Positions 23,862 through 36,542 of a DNA stretch of 64,000 nucleotides are shown in pieces. The number at the start of each line of letters is the position of its first letter. The stretch's first letter is position 1. The stretch comes from Parasponia andersonii. Its lineage: Eukaryota > Streptophyta > Magnoliopsida > Rosales > Cannabaceae. The stretch spans positions 95,975-159,974 of the forward strand of contig JXTB01000625.1 in assembly GCA_002914805.1 (NCBI GenBank). Reading direction: 5' to 3'. The position numbers were made by a program, and so were the translations under genes. The notes beneath the pieces were generated by a model, which was not told where the DNA came from, did no database searches, and saw nothing but the letters and a program-made list of their open reading frames with translations.

Positions 23862-26800
23862 CTAGGCAGCAATTCCTGAAACAAGTAATGATGAAAAAAC
23901 TGTCACTATAGAAACTACAAAATCAAATCTGTTCTTTTTCTGTTTTACGAACCGAGCAACAAACAATAAGAAAGAAGAAGTGGCCATGTGAGACTTGCAC
24001 ATGACATGATACCAGTCTCATAAATGTCAAAATCACGTATAGATCCATACCTAACATTCATAGAATCCTAATGTATAGGCTGCATGACTTTGAAGACAGG
24101 ATACATATATTTATATTTGTGTGTTTGTATATGTAAGTACGAGAAGGCTGATATTGGTCTTTACGTAAAAGTTGTAAACCTGCAACTAATAGTCTAGAAC
24201 CACACTGTTTAGGTAGATTCCAAAAGAAAATAAAGTGATCACTAATGGCTAATATTTTATACCTGTAACATAAAGATGCAATAAATTACATCACCTAACT
24301 GGACCAATAAATTAACCCAAGTGACTTTAAGATTTAAATCTTGCATGTGCAAAATACAAAATGGCCCAAATAAAATCAATACAATCACATAGTCAGGGTG
24401 TCAAAACACAAAAGTAGCCTATTATTATGTCCCATGAACAAAAAGAACTAGTTTTATTATTTTTCGTATCATAAATGCTGTACACCTGAGTTTGGATATC
24501 TAAATCTTAATCGATTCTAAGGCTGACAATACTGGAAGCGAACATGAAATACGTAGCATTTACTTGAAGACAAGATCTGAATCCAAAAATCAGAAGAACA
24601 AGAAGACAGTATTACCTCTAGTAGATTGTCTATTGGTAACACCATAACCACCAATGTAACCAGAATTTTTACTCATGACATCTGAAGCTCCATTTCCAAG
24701 TTCAAATCCAAACGAGCCAGACCCCTCCAGCTCCGATGGTGAGGATCTCCAAGTGGCATCCCAATAAAGTGAATTACCATCATAAATGTCTGCATGAGCG
24801 CTATCATAACCAGCATTTGCAGCATATGATGATGCAGCTGCTACAGTTCCACCATTTCTGCCATAGCCTATACTTCCAGACCCAAAACTGATATCATCGC
24901 TGCCATAATTGAGACTGCTAGTATTATAGGTTGAACCAGCGCCTCCACTTTGATTTGCATTAGGCGAGGAGCCCCAAAGTGCTCCAATGCTGCCAAAAGA
25001 ACCCACTCCTGTGTTCCCACCACCAGAACCTATAAAAGCATTCGAGTTTGCAGAGTTCGCAGCATAGTTGAGATTGCCACTCCCCCACAAATTCCGACCT
25101 GCTGTGGTTAGGATGGAGCTATTTCCTTCATTGCCCCCACCATACCCAGTGGTGCTGCTGTATCTGTTTGAGTTCCCACCATATGAGGGGCTCAGTACCC
25201 GTCCAAAACTGAGGTTAGAACCATGGTTTGCATTAACTCCATAGCTTGGATTCAACCCTGTCTCAAGATTCATTCCCATCGCATAACTAGTACTGAATGG
25301 GGAAAATCCACTCCTACCAATGGTAACTGGACCAAATCTACCATACCCTCCAACTGAGCTTAGATTATATCCTTGTGAGTATCCATTAAGGAAGCTACTA
25401 ACTCTACTAAGGCCATGGCTATATCCACCTAACTGGCCCCTACTTGGGCCTGGGGATAACTCCTTTGGGACAGCCCGCTTAACCTCAACCATCTTACCAT
25501 TGAGTTCGTGGAAGGTTTTGTACAAGACTTTATCTACTGCATCCTCTGAATCATAAGTAATGAACCCAAAACCTCTAGGCCTTTGTGTATTATGGTCATA
25601 CATAACTACAACATCAGTAATTGTCCCGAATTGATCAAAATAGTTCTTAAAGTCACTCTCAGTTACTGTCGATGCTAAACCTCCAACAAATATTTTCTTC
25701 GTGCGGGTTGGACCAGGTGACCCATGAATGCTGCCGTTACTTCTGTTCAAAATGTTCTGATCATCCCTAGGAACTGCCTTTTTTGCTTCAACCTAAATTT
25801 GAAAAGCTAGTTAAATGAACTTGTAACTTTCAGATTATACTGCAAGAAAGAGAGACCAGAGAGTTCAAAAGCTCTTAAAATTCAATGCAAACAGCAGCCA
25901 CTCAAGTGTTGAAAGAATGCAATATCTACCAATATAATTATGGTATCCTGAAAACAAACATCTACATGCATTACAAGGAACACTAAAGCTAGAAGAAGAT
26001 ATTTGAACACTTTCAGAAAAAACAACGAAGTACAATCATATGGATAGACTTTCCTTTCCAAATTCAGTTTTTTCTTGTCCATTGTTATGGTTTCAGAGAA
26101 TGTTCAGCTAAATATAATTACAAGGCACAAGCACAACCAGAAAATACAGAACACAAATCAAGTCTACCAGGGAGCCTTGAAAAAGTGATATTAAGGCAGC
26201 TATATCTGCAAGTACATTTGATGGTTGTGTACGAAGATGACACTACAACTTTTTCCCTGCTCAAGATGACTCTTGCACTTTCCACCTCAATTTTAACTGA
26301 TGCAATCTTTGTGCTAATTCTATTGTCAGCGTTAGTGTAAAGTAATCTGTACACAATAATCTATAACTCTGCCTTCCAAATGAATTTACATCTCATAGAT
26401 CCTATTTTGTTTTCCCTAGTCACCAATGGTTAATGCAGCAAGGAATCCTGGTGATCACTACATTGAATTTTGTCCCAAAACTGACTGAACAATTTCCTGG
26501 ATGCACTGAAACCTGGAAAAAGCACTTGATATTCACATTGATTTGATTTTTCTAATGTTTCTCAATACCAGCCTCATCCTATCTCTTTAAAGATAGCGTA
26601 TGCACATGTCTACGTGTGTGTAAAGTTTCATAGTTCTTTTAAAACGAAGACCTACAACAAATCAAAGTTGATCTTATCAAATGAGACTCGGAAATATAAT
26701 AAAAATGTACATCCTTATGTTAAAGAACCTAATTAAACGTTCGAGCTCTTTTTCTAAATAGTGATGCACACTCATGATACATCCGTACACCTTACTCTGA

Positions 26801-27154
26801 TTATATAATCCCAATCATATGTGCAAACCAATGAAACAGTATCAGTCTATTCTATAAATTTAAAACGTTGAAGAGAAAGAGAGAAGAAGATATACTTGAA
26901 AGCTAAAAACTTACAATTCTACCATCTATCACGTGTTTCTCTGTAACAACTTTCTCTGCAACAGCAGGGTCAGCAAAAACAATAAAACCAAATCCACGGG
27001 CACGCCCCGTAGCTCGATCCTTCATAATCACTGCCTCCACAACATCTCCAAAAGACTGGAAATACTCTCTAAGACGATCTTCATTGGTGTCCCAAGATAT
27101 TCCACCGATGAAAAGCTTACCAGGCTCCATTTCCATTCTGCTCATGAGTCCCAT
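23862..27154 (-). CDS. Two-RRM heterogeneous nuclear ribonucleoprotein (RNP1-like)
   Basis: This is an RNA-binding protein of the plant hnRNP A/B (Musashi-like) group, expected in nuclear RNA processing. Three coding exons on the minus strand, 27154-26915, 25792-24616 and 23875-23862, give 476 residues. RRM1 has RNP2 LFIGGI (14-19) and RNP1 RGFGFIVF (53-60). RRM2 has IFVGGL (114-119) and RGFGFITY (153-160). The rest is a long Gly/Ser/Asn/Tyr-rich tail. The last exon codes only for the terminal GIAA. Its acceptor was found by requiring this ending, which plant relatives share. Other in-frame Met codons (residues 4, 7, 9) could be the start. A 5'UTR intron is likely, from a donor near 27660 to an acceptor near 27236. 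Confidence 0.9.
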
Positions 27155-27899
27155 CAATTAATCAACAATCAAAAAACATAAATCGATTGAAGATAACAAC
27201 AATATTAACTCAAAACAAAACATAAGAAACAACTGAAAAAATAAGGCATACATCGGATCTAATCAGCACCACATAAGTCGATGAGAATTACGTAAAGAAA
27301 CTCAATCCAACGCTTCCCTGATTCTCTAAAGAAATATAGAATTTAACGTGATGCCATTAAAAAACATTAAATGGGAATTCCAGTAATGCGGATTAAACAA
27401 CAATACTGTACCTTAAAAGACAATTCAAACGAAACTAGGATGTTTTTTGATGTTAGATACGAAATGGGTATCTTAGGATTCAAACCAGGAGCATCGGACC
27501 CTTCAACAAACAATCACCGATCGACCCGCAATCCCGGGATTCCTAAAACCAAAGGAAAAAATAAGCAAACTTTGACATGGGATTTATAGAAGATCCAGAA
27601 CCCAGAAGCTTTTTCTAAAGCAGCAACTGAAAAAACGAAGCATTATCAATAAAAATTTACCAAATGAAGAGAACCCAGATGAGAAATTATGAGAATCTAA
27701 GATCTGAGAGTAGGCATAATAAGATTTGAGGGCGAGAGGCCCTCTTTCTTGTTCTCTTTTTTTCTTTGTTCTTCCAAATACTGTTGATTCAATTTGATAT
27801 ATTTAAGTATATATATTGTATTTGTGATGAAATGAAAGCTATGTATAAAAGAGAGAAGGACAAGCTATGTAAGAGGAAAGGAATTTGCATCTAAAATGG

Positions 27900-27911
27900 G
27901 GTTTTATATTA

Positions 27912-27943
<32 letters not shown>

Positions 27944-30351
27944 TTGGTGTGGGTGTGGGTGTGAGAGAGAAAAAAACAGAGGAGCTTGGCTATCCTCTCG
28001 TGTAAGAAAGTTACAAAAGGGAGACGATGGAAGATGGTGACTTGCAAGTTTTTAAGTTTTGGTTTTTAAAAATACAAAAACTAATTAAAAAAAAAAAAAA
28101 AAGAAAGAAACATTACTGCAGCAGCTTATGTTAAACGTTTAGACTTCGATTATTTTTATGTTTACCCCTATGTTTTGTCTTTTTTCAGCTATGGCCATTT
28201 TCATGGCTAGAGAGAGTAGCTGGATCTTTCCTTTGATGGTTGCCATATATCTATATCTAAATCCCAGGCAAAGTGTTACAAACTTTGAATTAGTATGAGG
28301 ATTGTCCTAAAAGAATTATATGATTCGTATCACATAAATTTTGAAATAATAAATTTGTTTTTCAAAAGAAAAAGTAAACGATCTTTGATGAAATGCTTTG
28401 AAATCCTTGAATTATTATATAGACATACACTAGGCCCTTCAACACACGTAGTAGTGGTTTTCTTTTTTTTTTTTTTTCCAAGTGCTATATATGGGTTCTT
28501 TGTTCACATCCTTCAAAACAAATATTCCATCAGAAATAATATAACCTATAGTTCAAGTTTGAATAATTCCTACTAGTATTTAGTTATTTGTTTATTTTTA
28601 AAAATGTTTATTATTTTCTTTACTTTCGTACTAGTATTATTTGATCCCAAAACAAATCTTTCTTTTTCTTTACTATTTTATATTAATGTGCAATATTTTA
28701 TAAGTCAAAGGGCGGAACCGCAAATAATGTTAAAGGGTGGACAACTTTTATTTATTTATTTATTTTTCAGGAAAAAAAAAAGATGGTTTACAAAAATACC
28801 TTTTTCTTATGGCTTTAATTAATTAGGACAAAAATTTAGCAAAAAAATAATAATAATAATTAGGACAAAAAAAGTAGGGGATGTGTGAAAGACAGAAGGG
28901 ATTGCTTGTGCTCCCACTCATCCAAAAGAATACAGCAGGCAAAGATGAGATGCATCAAATGCACACTGCACATGCATGACGTTATTGCCTTCCAATATTA
29001 TGACCACAGCCTCTTCCTTATTTTTTTAATTTTAATTTATCACTTAAAATAATAATTAAAAAATAATTAACCTCCCAACAGTCAATTATTTGGAGAAATT
29101 CTCATACCATAGCAAAGATATTAGATCAGGTTGTTTTATTCTAACGTGCTACTCAAACGGCTATCTATATTACACATATTTTCATATACATATTATATAT
29201 CTAAAATATCTCACAACACAACAAGAAAGTTGTTATTATATTCATAGACTTTTATATTTTAAAACTCCAAATGGGGATGGAATTTTATTTCATAACAAGT
29301 GGTGGAAAAGGATTGGCTGCATATCGGACCACCTTATCTACCGTATGTTAGACATATATCTTATAACGTTTATCGAACTTTTTAATGCTAATTTACTAGT
29401 ACGCCGTTAGTTATTTCTTTCTAATTAGGACAATAAAAAACCTATATATTATGGAAAAGTTGTATTTAAAAGACAACTCACTTTGCAATATTAGTTAGAT
29501 TAGATGTTTTAACATCTAATTATGTGAGTTATGGAGCTTGATGGATGAAGTTTTCAAAATGGACTTGCCACATTGACACCAGCACATGCCCACCAAATAA
29601 GGGCTAGTCCTAATTTGATGCTCACACCAAAGTTTCCATGATCCACACATTACTATGAAAAATATTGGGTATTCACTTTCTTATGTTGCTATCACATTAT
29701 TGCTCCAAAGTCATGGCAAGGAAAATTGATACTATATGCTTAGAATAATACGATAAATCAAAATCATGACCCCTAGGCTTGAATTAACTTGTATCATATG
29801 CAATTAGTGCCAAAGTGCCTCTCTCTCTCTCTCTCTCTCTCTCTCAGAAGTGAATTAACCATGGCAGCTATTACAACGAAGTTTTGGCCCAGATTTCAAG
29901 TCAATTAACCATGCATGACAAATATTACCAAGAAGTTTTGCACATAAATGATAGAATGGATAATGCTTAGGTTGTTTAAGATTCATGCATGTGCGTGAAT
30001 AAATGGATTGAGAGACAATAATTAATATAGAAAGTAGTTCATATCATATGTCTCTTTGGTTCCCATAAACCTTCTATTAAAAGCTGTAATGGGGCAACAT
30101 AAGATACCAATTTATTAATATTGTTATCAGATTGATGTTTAGTTCGATAGGAGAAGAAGGGTGGATTAATTAAATATTTCGAATTTGGTCATAGTGGAGA
30201 AGTCAATAATGAAATAAGCGATAGGAAGATGAGAAAGCCAACTAATGTGATAGGGCATCAACCTATAACACCTATTTTACAGTTGCAAGAAATAAGAATG
30301 AACATGCTCACAAATTAATATCGTGTATATATATATATGGGCACCAATCCA
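27900..30351. other. Intergenic, no gene seen
   Basis: AT-rich sequence upstream of the RNP gene. It contains a short TA/TATATA tract near 27910-27945, a CT microsatellite at 29819-29845 and several A/T runs. The open frames are low complexity and match nothing I know. Confidence 0.4.
30339..30351 (+). mobile_element. MITE family A, end cut by the gap
   Basis: After a short TATATATA tract the sequence reads GGGCACCAATCCA, the first 13 bases of MITE family A, and then the N gap begins. The rest of this copy is presumably lost in the gap. Confidence 0.6.
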
Positions 30352-30868
30352 NNNNNNNNNNNNNNNNNNNNNNNNNNNNNNNNNNNNNNNNNNNNNNNNN
30401 NNNNNNNNNNNNNNNNNNNNNNNNNNNNNNNNNNNNNNNNNNNNNNNNNNNNNNNNNNNNNNNNNNNNNNNNNNNNNNNNNNNNNNNNNNNNNNNNNNNN
30501 NNNNNNNNNNNNNNNNNNNNNNNNNNNNNNNNNNNNNNNNNNNNNNNNNNNNNNNNNNNNNNNNNNNNNNNNNNNNNNNNNNNNNNNNNNNNNNNNNNNN
30601 NNNNNNNNNNNNNNNNNNNNNNNNNNNNNNNNNNNNNNNNNNNNNNNNNNNNNNNNNNNNNNNNNNNNNNNNNNNNNNNNNNNNNNNNNNNNNNNNNNNN
30701 NNNNNNNNNNNNNNNNNNNNNNNNNNNNNNNNNNNNNNNNNNNNNNNNNNNNNNNNNNNNNNNNNNNNNNNNNNNNNNNNNNNNNNNNNNNNNNNNNNNN
30801 NNNNNNNNNNNNNNNNNNNNNNNNNNNNNNNNNNNNNNNNNNNNNNNNNNNNNNNNNNNNNNNNNNNN
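30352..30868. other. Assembly gap (517 N)
   Basis: A run of 517 undetermined bases. Any open frame reported across it is meaningless. Confidence 1.
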
Positions 30869-31004
30869 GGGGGAGAAAAAGCCAAAATTATAAATTGTGG
30901 TGCAAAGACGTATGTTTTATCCAATTACACAGAACTAGCCAGGGTAATATTTTTGTGGATATATATATATATGATTTTAGTTAAGAATAAAATATTCTTA
31001 AACG

Positions 31005-31110
31005 TACATTATTAACATTATTTATTTCTCTTATTTTTTATTATTAAAAAATATGCATAATTGATCAAAATGATATCTATGTATAGATTAAAAAAAATAC
31101 TTCATGAATT
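31005..31110 (-). mobile_element. MITE family A, truncated copy
   Basis: Phrases typical of the reverse-oriented family (CATTATTAACATT, a TTTCTCTTATTTTTTAT stretch, AAAAAATATGCATAATTG, TATCTATGTATAGATT, AAAAATAC) occur in the right order. Its other half is missing or too diverged. Confidence 0.45.
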
Positions 31111-32042
31111 GCCGAATTTCTCTTAATTCTTAAGTTGGCCAACTTGAAATATGCTGAGATGGTTTAATCATTAGGAAGTGGAATTAAAGAAACCAACGAA
31201 TTCGTGTCAACTAATACACATTAGATTAAAATAGCATAGTTTTACCAAATTATGCAAGTGGACAATAAAATTGGCCGTTTAATGTCATCAAAATGTTTGG
31301 TTATATGATTATGATACAATAATTCTCTTATTGCTGACAATAAGTTTGTGAAACTGCTTAGATATTTCCCCTGCTTAATGTATCATTTTTGTTCGTCCGA
31401 GAGGCATAATTATTTTAAGTTGTGTTCCATTGTTGTATTTACTCATAAACAAGCATGAATTGTAATATTGCCTCAATGTCTTTATTGGAGTTCCGTGGAT
31501 GTAAAATCTTACTAATAACTCACAAGAAGATGCACAAGCATCCCGCATCCGGAATATTTATTCAATCTGTTAGACACATGCACCTTGATAATGACCATTC
31601 TATACTGTTTTTATGTACCTTTGTCTAGAAGAAATACAAGAAATATCTCCTATGTTTAAGAAAAATACCATTTTTCACTTTTGTATTTTCAGAAGTACAA
31701 AATTATTCAGACAAATTTCCATTAATTAATAACAAATGACCGAAATACCTCTAGTCAAATAATTAAATTTTATAATTGGTTGAGTATTAAAAAGAGTATA
31801 AATACTCTATTAGAATTGAAAATTAGAAATTTTATTTTTTGTTTCATTGTTTGAGAAGGGATTAAGATTTTTAATATTTTAAAATTCTAAATATGAAATT
31901 ATTTTAATAACAAAAGTCGAAATTATTCAAGTGCAAATATTTACAGGGGCCAAAATTACCACCAAATAAGCATACCAAATGCCAATTTGGCATAATAAAT
32001 GACAATTCATTAGATAATTTTTTTTATTACTTTATGCTCTTA
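31111..32042. other. Intergenic, no gene seen
   Basis: AT-rich sequence without coding signal between the truncated MITE and the Harbinger-like element. Confidence 0.4.
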
Positions 32043-32106
32043 GGCCATGTTTGGTTCACTTGAATGGGTATTGGAATAGAAAGGTTATTCTAGTAAAAGG
32101 CTCATT

Positions 32107-33110
32107 CTAGCATTTGGTTTGCAATTTGGAGTAAGGAATTCTAATTTCTTTCTAATTATAATTCCATTATACAATTGATTTGGGATTACAAAAATTTACC
32201 TAATAAAACAAGTTTCCATTCATGGCTGATACTTAAAAAGGAAAAAGTTATCCTTTTTTCCCTAAAACACTATCTCTTTTAACTATTTATATCAATTGTA
32301 TTGTTAGAATATTGCTAGTTCCAGGTCCGGAAATGGCATGACTAGAACAACTTGAGATTTAAATCAATTATATTGTCAAAATGTTGCTAGTTCTAGTTCT
32401 GGAAATGGCATGACTAGAACAACTTAAGAGGGAGTTTTTACTTTTAAATAACACATTCCAGTATTTGATTTGCAATTTGGAGTAATGAATTCTAATTCCT
32501 TTGTAATTAAAATTCTATTACTCAATTGATTTGGGATTACACACACTTACCTAATGAATCAAGTTTTCATTCATGACTAATACTTAAAAAGGATAAAGTT
32601 ACCCTTTTTACCCTAAAACACTATCTCTCTCAACTATTTATATCAATTATATTGTTAGAATATTACTAGTTCTAGGTCCATAAATAGCATGACTAGAACA
32701 ACTTGAGATTTATATTAATTGTATTGTCAGAATGTTACCAATTCTAGTTTTAGAAATGGCATGACTAGAATCACTTAAGAGGGAGTTTTTATTTTTAAAT
32801 ACATATTCCAGCATTTGATTTGCAATTTGGAATAAGGAATTCTAATTCTATTGTAATTACAATTCAATTACTCAGTTGATTGGAGATTACATAAATTTAC
32901 CTAATGAATCAAGTTTCCATTAATGATCGATACTTAAAAAGGAAAAAGTTACCATGTTTTCCCTAAAATATTGTCTCTTTCAATTTTTTGTATCAATCGT
33001 ATTGTTAGAATATTACTAGTTCCAGTTTCGGAAATGGTATGACTATAACAACTTAAGGGGGAGTTTTTATTTTTAAATAACAAAATTCCAGCATTTGATT
33101 TGCAATTTGG
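32107..33110. repeat. Tandem repeat, 280-350 bp units, copies 1-3 and start of 4
   Basis: Units start near 32107, 32458, 32808 and 33088 with a phrase like CAGCATTTGATTTGCAATTTG. They contain ACTTAAAAAGGA, TATTGTTAGAATATT and GGCATGACTAGAACAACTT, and end AAGAGGGAGTTTTTA. Unit 3 is about 70 bp shorter because it lacks one of two inner sub-blocks. Confidence 0.75.
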
Positions 33111-33111
33111 G

Positions 33112-34751
33112 TATTGGAATAATGTCCTATAAAGCAGTTTATTATTTAGATATTATAAACCATATTTATTAGATTATTTAGTATCTATTTGTTACTAAAA
33201 AATTCCATGTTATGAATTTCTATTTCATTTATGTCCTATTGATATACATGTGATGTGTATGTTTATCTTATGCAAACATCTAAAAGATTCCAAGACATGA
33301 AATGAGTAATAAAGAATTATTCGTATGATGAGTTCATATGTGGAAGACATTATATTCTTTATTTCATTAAGTCTAAATTAAATTGTTCGCATTCCGCATA
33401 TTGAAGATGGAATACATTACTATGCCATAGAATGTAGTGTTGTCTATTTAATTAATGAAGTCTCTAATTATCGAAGTGAGTCTTCGGATAGAAATACTAG
33501 TATGTTATAAGAAAGTTATAATAATATCGAGCATGACCGAGTTAATTAGAATTTGAGATTAAGTGTCGTAACTCAAATTTCTAATTTTATTAATCTAGCA
33601 CTATTGTAGAAGACCTTAATGCTACTGATTAATGAACTTACTTTTATGTGTTTTGTCTTTTTGAATTACTAAAGAACTAGTTCCGATTTATGGTTCGAAC
33701 TCCGGTATCTTGAAAGATAAGATATATGAAATGTGTAGAACGTTTTTCATGATAGACACCATGCATATGATGTCACTTTGAGTTTTTTCAAGTACTTGGA
33801 TAATATAAAATAGGGCATCGGTATTCACTATGTGAATTTGGCTGTGTTGGTATAAGTAAATACAAACACCATAGTCAACTATTATCCATTAGATGAAAAA
33901 TGACAACTTAGAAGTAAATATGTACTAGAGGGGTAATACGGTAATTTAACTCTACTATTACGGCATTGCATTGGGGTTATGTCTACAGGTATAGTATATA
34001 CTAAATGGATCAAGCTCATTAATTGTTAATAAGTTTCACAGAAAAATAAATGACATTTAGTCCAAGAGTTCAATATTAGGCCTATAGTGGTGTACCCCAA
34101 TATTAATGAACAAAGCTCATTCATAATTAAGAGTTAATTATGATATTGAGTATATGGTCTATTGGAGCTTGGCCTTTATGGATCCATCTGGTCCCCTGTC
34201 TAGCTCAAATTAAAGCCCAATAGTTATTTGATGATCAGTTGAGCCCAACAAGCCCAATAAGCCCATTAAGGTTTACTAATCTCTATATAGTTAAGAGAAA
34301 AGTTATCTAACAATATACAAGTATTACACGTGAAACACTCTCAAAAAAAAAAAAAAAGTGTCACACGCATAACAGAGTGAGAGAGAGCAGAGAAAATCGG
34401 CCACCACTAGGGATTCACTGTCCTTGGTGTTTCGACCATCCCGGATAAATCAGTTCGAAGAGATTGTCTTCTTGTTCACATGCGGATTTCTTTTTAGGAA
34501 TCAATAAGGTGACTATCCACCGGATCAATCAAACGGCTTTCGAGAATAGACGGGAAGACGAAACGATTGTGGAGCGAATCCGGGTATTGTTCTTGTCTAG
34601 ATCAAGAGTTAATTTATGTTAGATCACGATCCGAAACATTTTGTAAAAGAAAAAAATTTAAACAACCAATTCCGCTACATTTCTTGATTTTACAAAATTA
34701 TGGTGTTCTTGAAAATGATTTTATAAAAATATTTTCCGGAAATTTATTCCA
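33112..34751 (+). mobile_element. LTR-like insertion (solo LTR or large non-autonomous Copia relative)
   Basis: This block interrupts repeat unit 4, which resumes at 34752. It begins TATTGGAATAATGTCCTATA, a phrase resembling Copia LTR starts, and ends CTAACA. A TATA-like CTATATAG lies at 34282, followed by a more GC-rich leader-like stretch. No protein domains are found. No clear target duplication is seen, so the exact edges are uncertain. Confidence 0.45.
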
Positions 34752-35098
34752 GCTAACACCAGTATTTGGAGTAAAGACTTCTAATTCCTTTGTAATTACA
34801 ATTCCATTATTTACTTGATTTGGAATTACACAAATTTACTTAATGAATCAAGTTTCTATTCGCGATTGATACTTAAAAAGGATAAAGTTACCCTTTTTGC
34901 CCTAAAACGTTGTCTCTCTCAACTGTTTATATTAATTGTATTGTTAGAATATTGCTAGTTCCAGATCCGAAAATGGCATGACTAGAATAACTTGATGTTT
35001 ATATCAAATGTATTGTCGGAATGTTGCTAGTTCTAATTCCGAAAATGGTATGACTAGAACAACTTAAGGGGGAGTTTTATTTTTAAATAACATATCCA
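34752..35098. repeat. Tandem repeat unit 4, remainder
   Basis: Continuation of the unit interrupted at 33110, beginning CCAGTATTTGGAGTAAAG and ending with the AAGGGGGAGTTTTA phrase. Confidence 0.7.
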
Positions 35099-35316
35099 GG
35101 GCTAGATGTATACATCCAGCACTGGAGTTGTGCTTCCAGATATAGAAATAATGATTATTTTACATGCATATTTCTTTTCTTTTTTTTTTCAAATTTTCTT
35201 TTGTAATATTAGAACATCCATTTTATTTTTTTCTTTCATCATATTAGAACATCCAATATCACACATATATGCATATATTAATAATAGTTATACAACTATC
35301 CTGAAATCTTAAATAT

Positions 35317-35553
35317 GGACATCAATCCAGTAGGTATTTTTTTTTTACCCATACATAAGTATCATTTTGGCCAAAAAAAATTTATCATGCATATTTTTTT
35401 ATAGTAAAAAATAAAAGAGAGAAATAACATTAATAATACATTTCTTTTCATACACCTCATTATAGTTATTAGATCACCATTAGATGATGATCCAACGACT
35501 AAAAAAAATATCTATACGTAGGTATAAAAAAAATACCTATTCAATTGGCAACC
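35317..35553 (+). mobile_element. MITE family A, copy with perfect 9 bp target duplication
   Basis: The 237 bp element begins GGACATCAATCC and ends CAATTGGCAACC. It is flanked by CTTAAATAT at 35308-35316 and again at 35554-35562. A 9 bp duplication is diagnostic of Mutator-like transposition. The neighbourhood is TA-rich. Confidence 0.85.
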
Positions 35554-35818
35554 CTTAAATATATGCATGTATTAATAACACTTATACAACTATCACTTAT
35601 TTTTATTTATTTAAAAGTTAAATAAACAGATTTAATATAGTATAATTTTTGTCTATTTTGATTTCAATAATATGAATTAATTATTTAATATTATTAAATA
35701 ATTGAAAATAAATTATAATTTTTTATCCAATAAAATTATATATTCATAAATATAAATATACACATGTTGACCAAAAAAAAATGTACCAAATTTTAGAAGC
35801 TTATGTATTTTAGTCAAT

Positions 35819-36019
35819 GGATAATGTTTAAGGTATTAATTTTTATACTAAAATTTTAATACTAACATATGTGGTATGTGATTTGTCACAACTTAATTGG
35901 TGATAATGTTTATTCTATTTGTGGTAAGTATTATCACACTAATTAAACGTTGACAACTTATATGTCACATGTATTAGTATAAAAAATTTGGTACAAAAAT
36001 TGAGATATGTAGTATTATC
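35819..36019. mobile_element. MITE family B (Mutator-like), perfect 11 bp target duplication
   Basis: A 201 bp palindromic element starts GGATAATGTTT and ends AGTATTATC, with long inverted arms (TTTTTATACTAAAATTTTAATACTAACA against its mirror). It is flanked by TTTTAGTCAAT at 35808-35818 and 36020-36030. A related copy is at about 62310-62546. Confidence 0.75.
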
Positions 36020-36542
36020 TTTTAGTCAATATACTACTAATTCCAATCTATTCTAATGTCTAACAAAATAAAATAATTCTTATTCCTATATTGATTTCCA
36101 TGTTCAATCAAATAATGAAATATCATTCTAATTCCATTCTATTATAATTCTCATTACGATTCTAATTCCATTTTGCGAACCAAACAGTCTCTTAGTATCA
36201 ACTAATTGGTTGACTTCAATCCAACTATTTTGCAATGTCTTTCCCCATGTTCTTGGACTTCATTCATTTCGTGAATTCTCTGTTTTTCTAGTTAATGTAT
36301 TTAGTTATTTTTGTCTTCTTTCAAGTTCTCGTCGTTTTTAAATTTTGATGTCGTTTGAGTTGTTCCTCAATTTGGTTGTCGTTCTCTGTTGCAGGAAAAG
36401 CAAAAGTCAAACTCAAAGCCAAGGCTGTGTGTCTCTACACTCTCCTGTAGGAAGTGCGAAATGTAAAACCCTTAAAACCCATTCAAATCCCATCTCTCTC
36501 TCTCTGTTCTTCTACTTCTCTCTCCTTCTTTTCCTAAACTAC

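Larger units (their letters stand above)
32043..36191. mobile_element. Harbinger-like non-autonomous element with nested insertions
   Basis: The left end GGCCATGTTTGG and the reverse complement of the right end, GAGACTGTTTGG, are the kind of termini seen in PIF/Harbinger MITEs. The element is flanked by TTA on both sides (32040-32042 and 36192-36194), matching the 3 bp target duplication of that superfamily. Its 4.1 kb body holds tandem repeats, an LTR-like insertion and two MITEs. No transposase was found. Confidence 0.5.

Noticed and set aside
28900..28990. GACAGAAGG-containing segment considered as a miR156-like precursor
   Set aside because: It lacks the GAGAGTGAGCAC portion and no matching star arm is present.
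30277..31015. Open frames of 215-230 codons across 30.3-31.0 kb
   Set aside because: They are made of undetermined bases in the assembly gap.
36345..36542. Upstream in-frame extension of thymidine kinase (MMSFELF...)
   Set aside because: It crosses a likely 5'UTR intron acceptor near 36392, is of leader-like composition (CT-rich), and a presequence-like start fits Met at 36543 or 36561.
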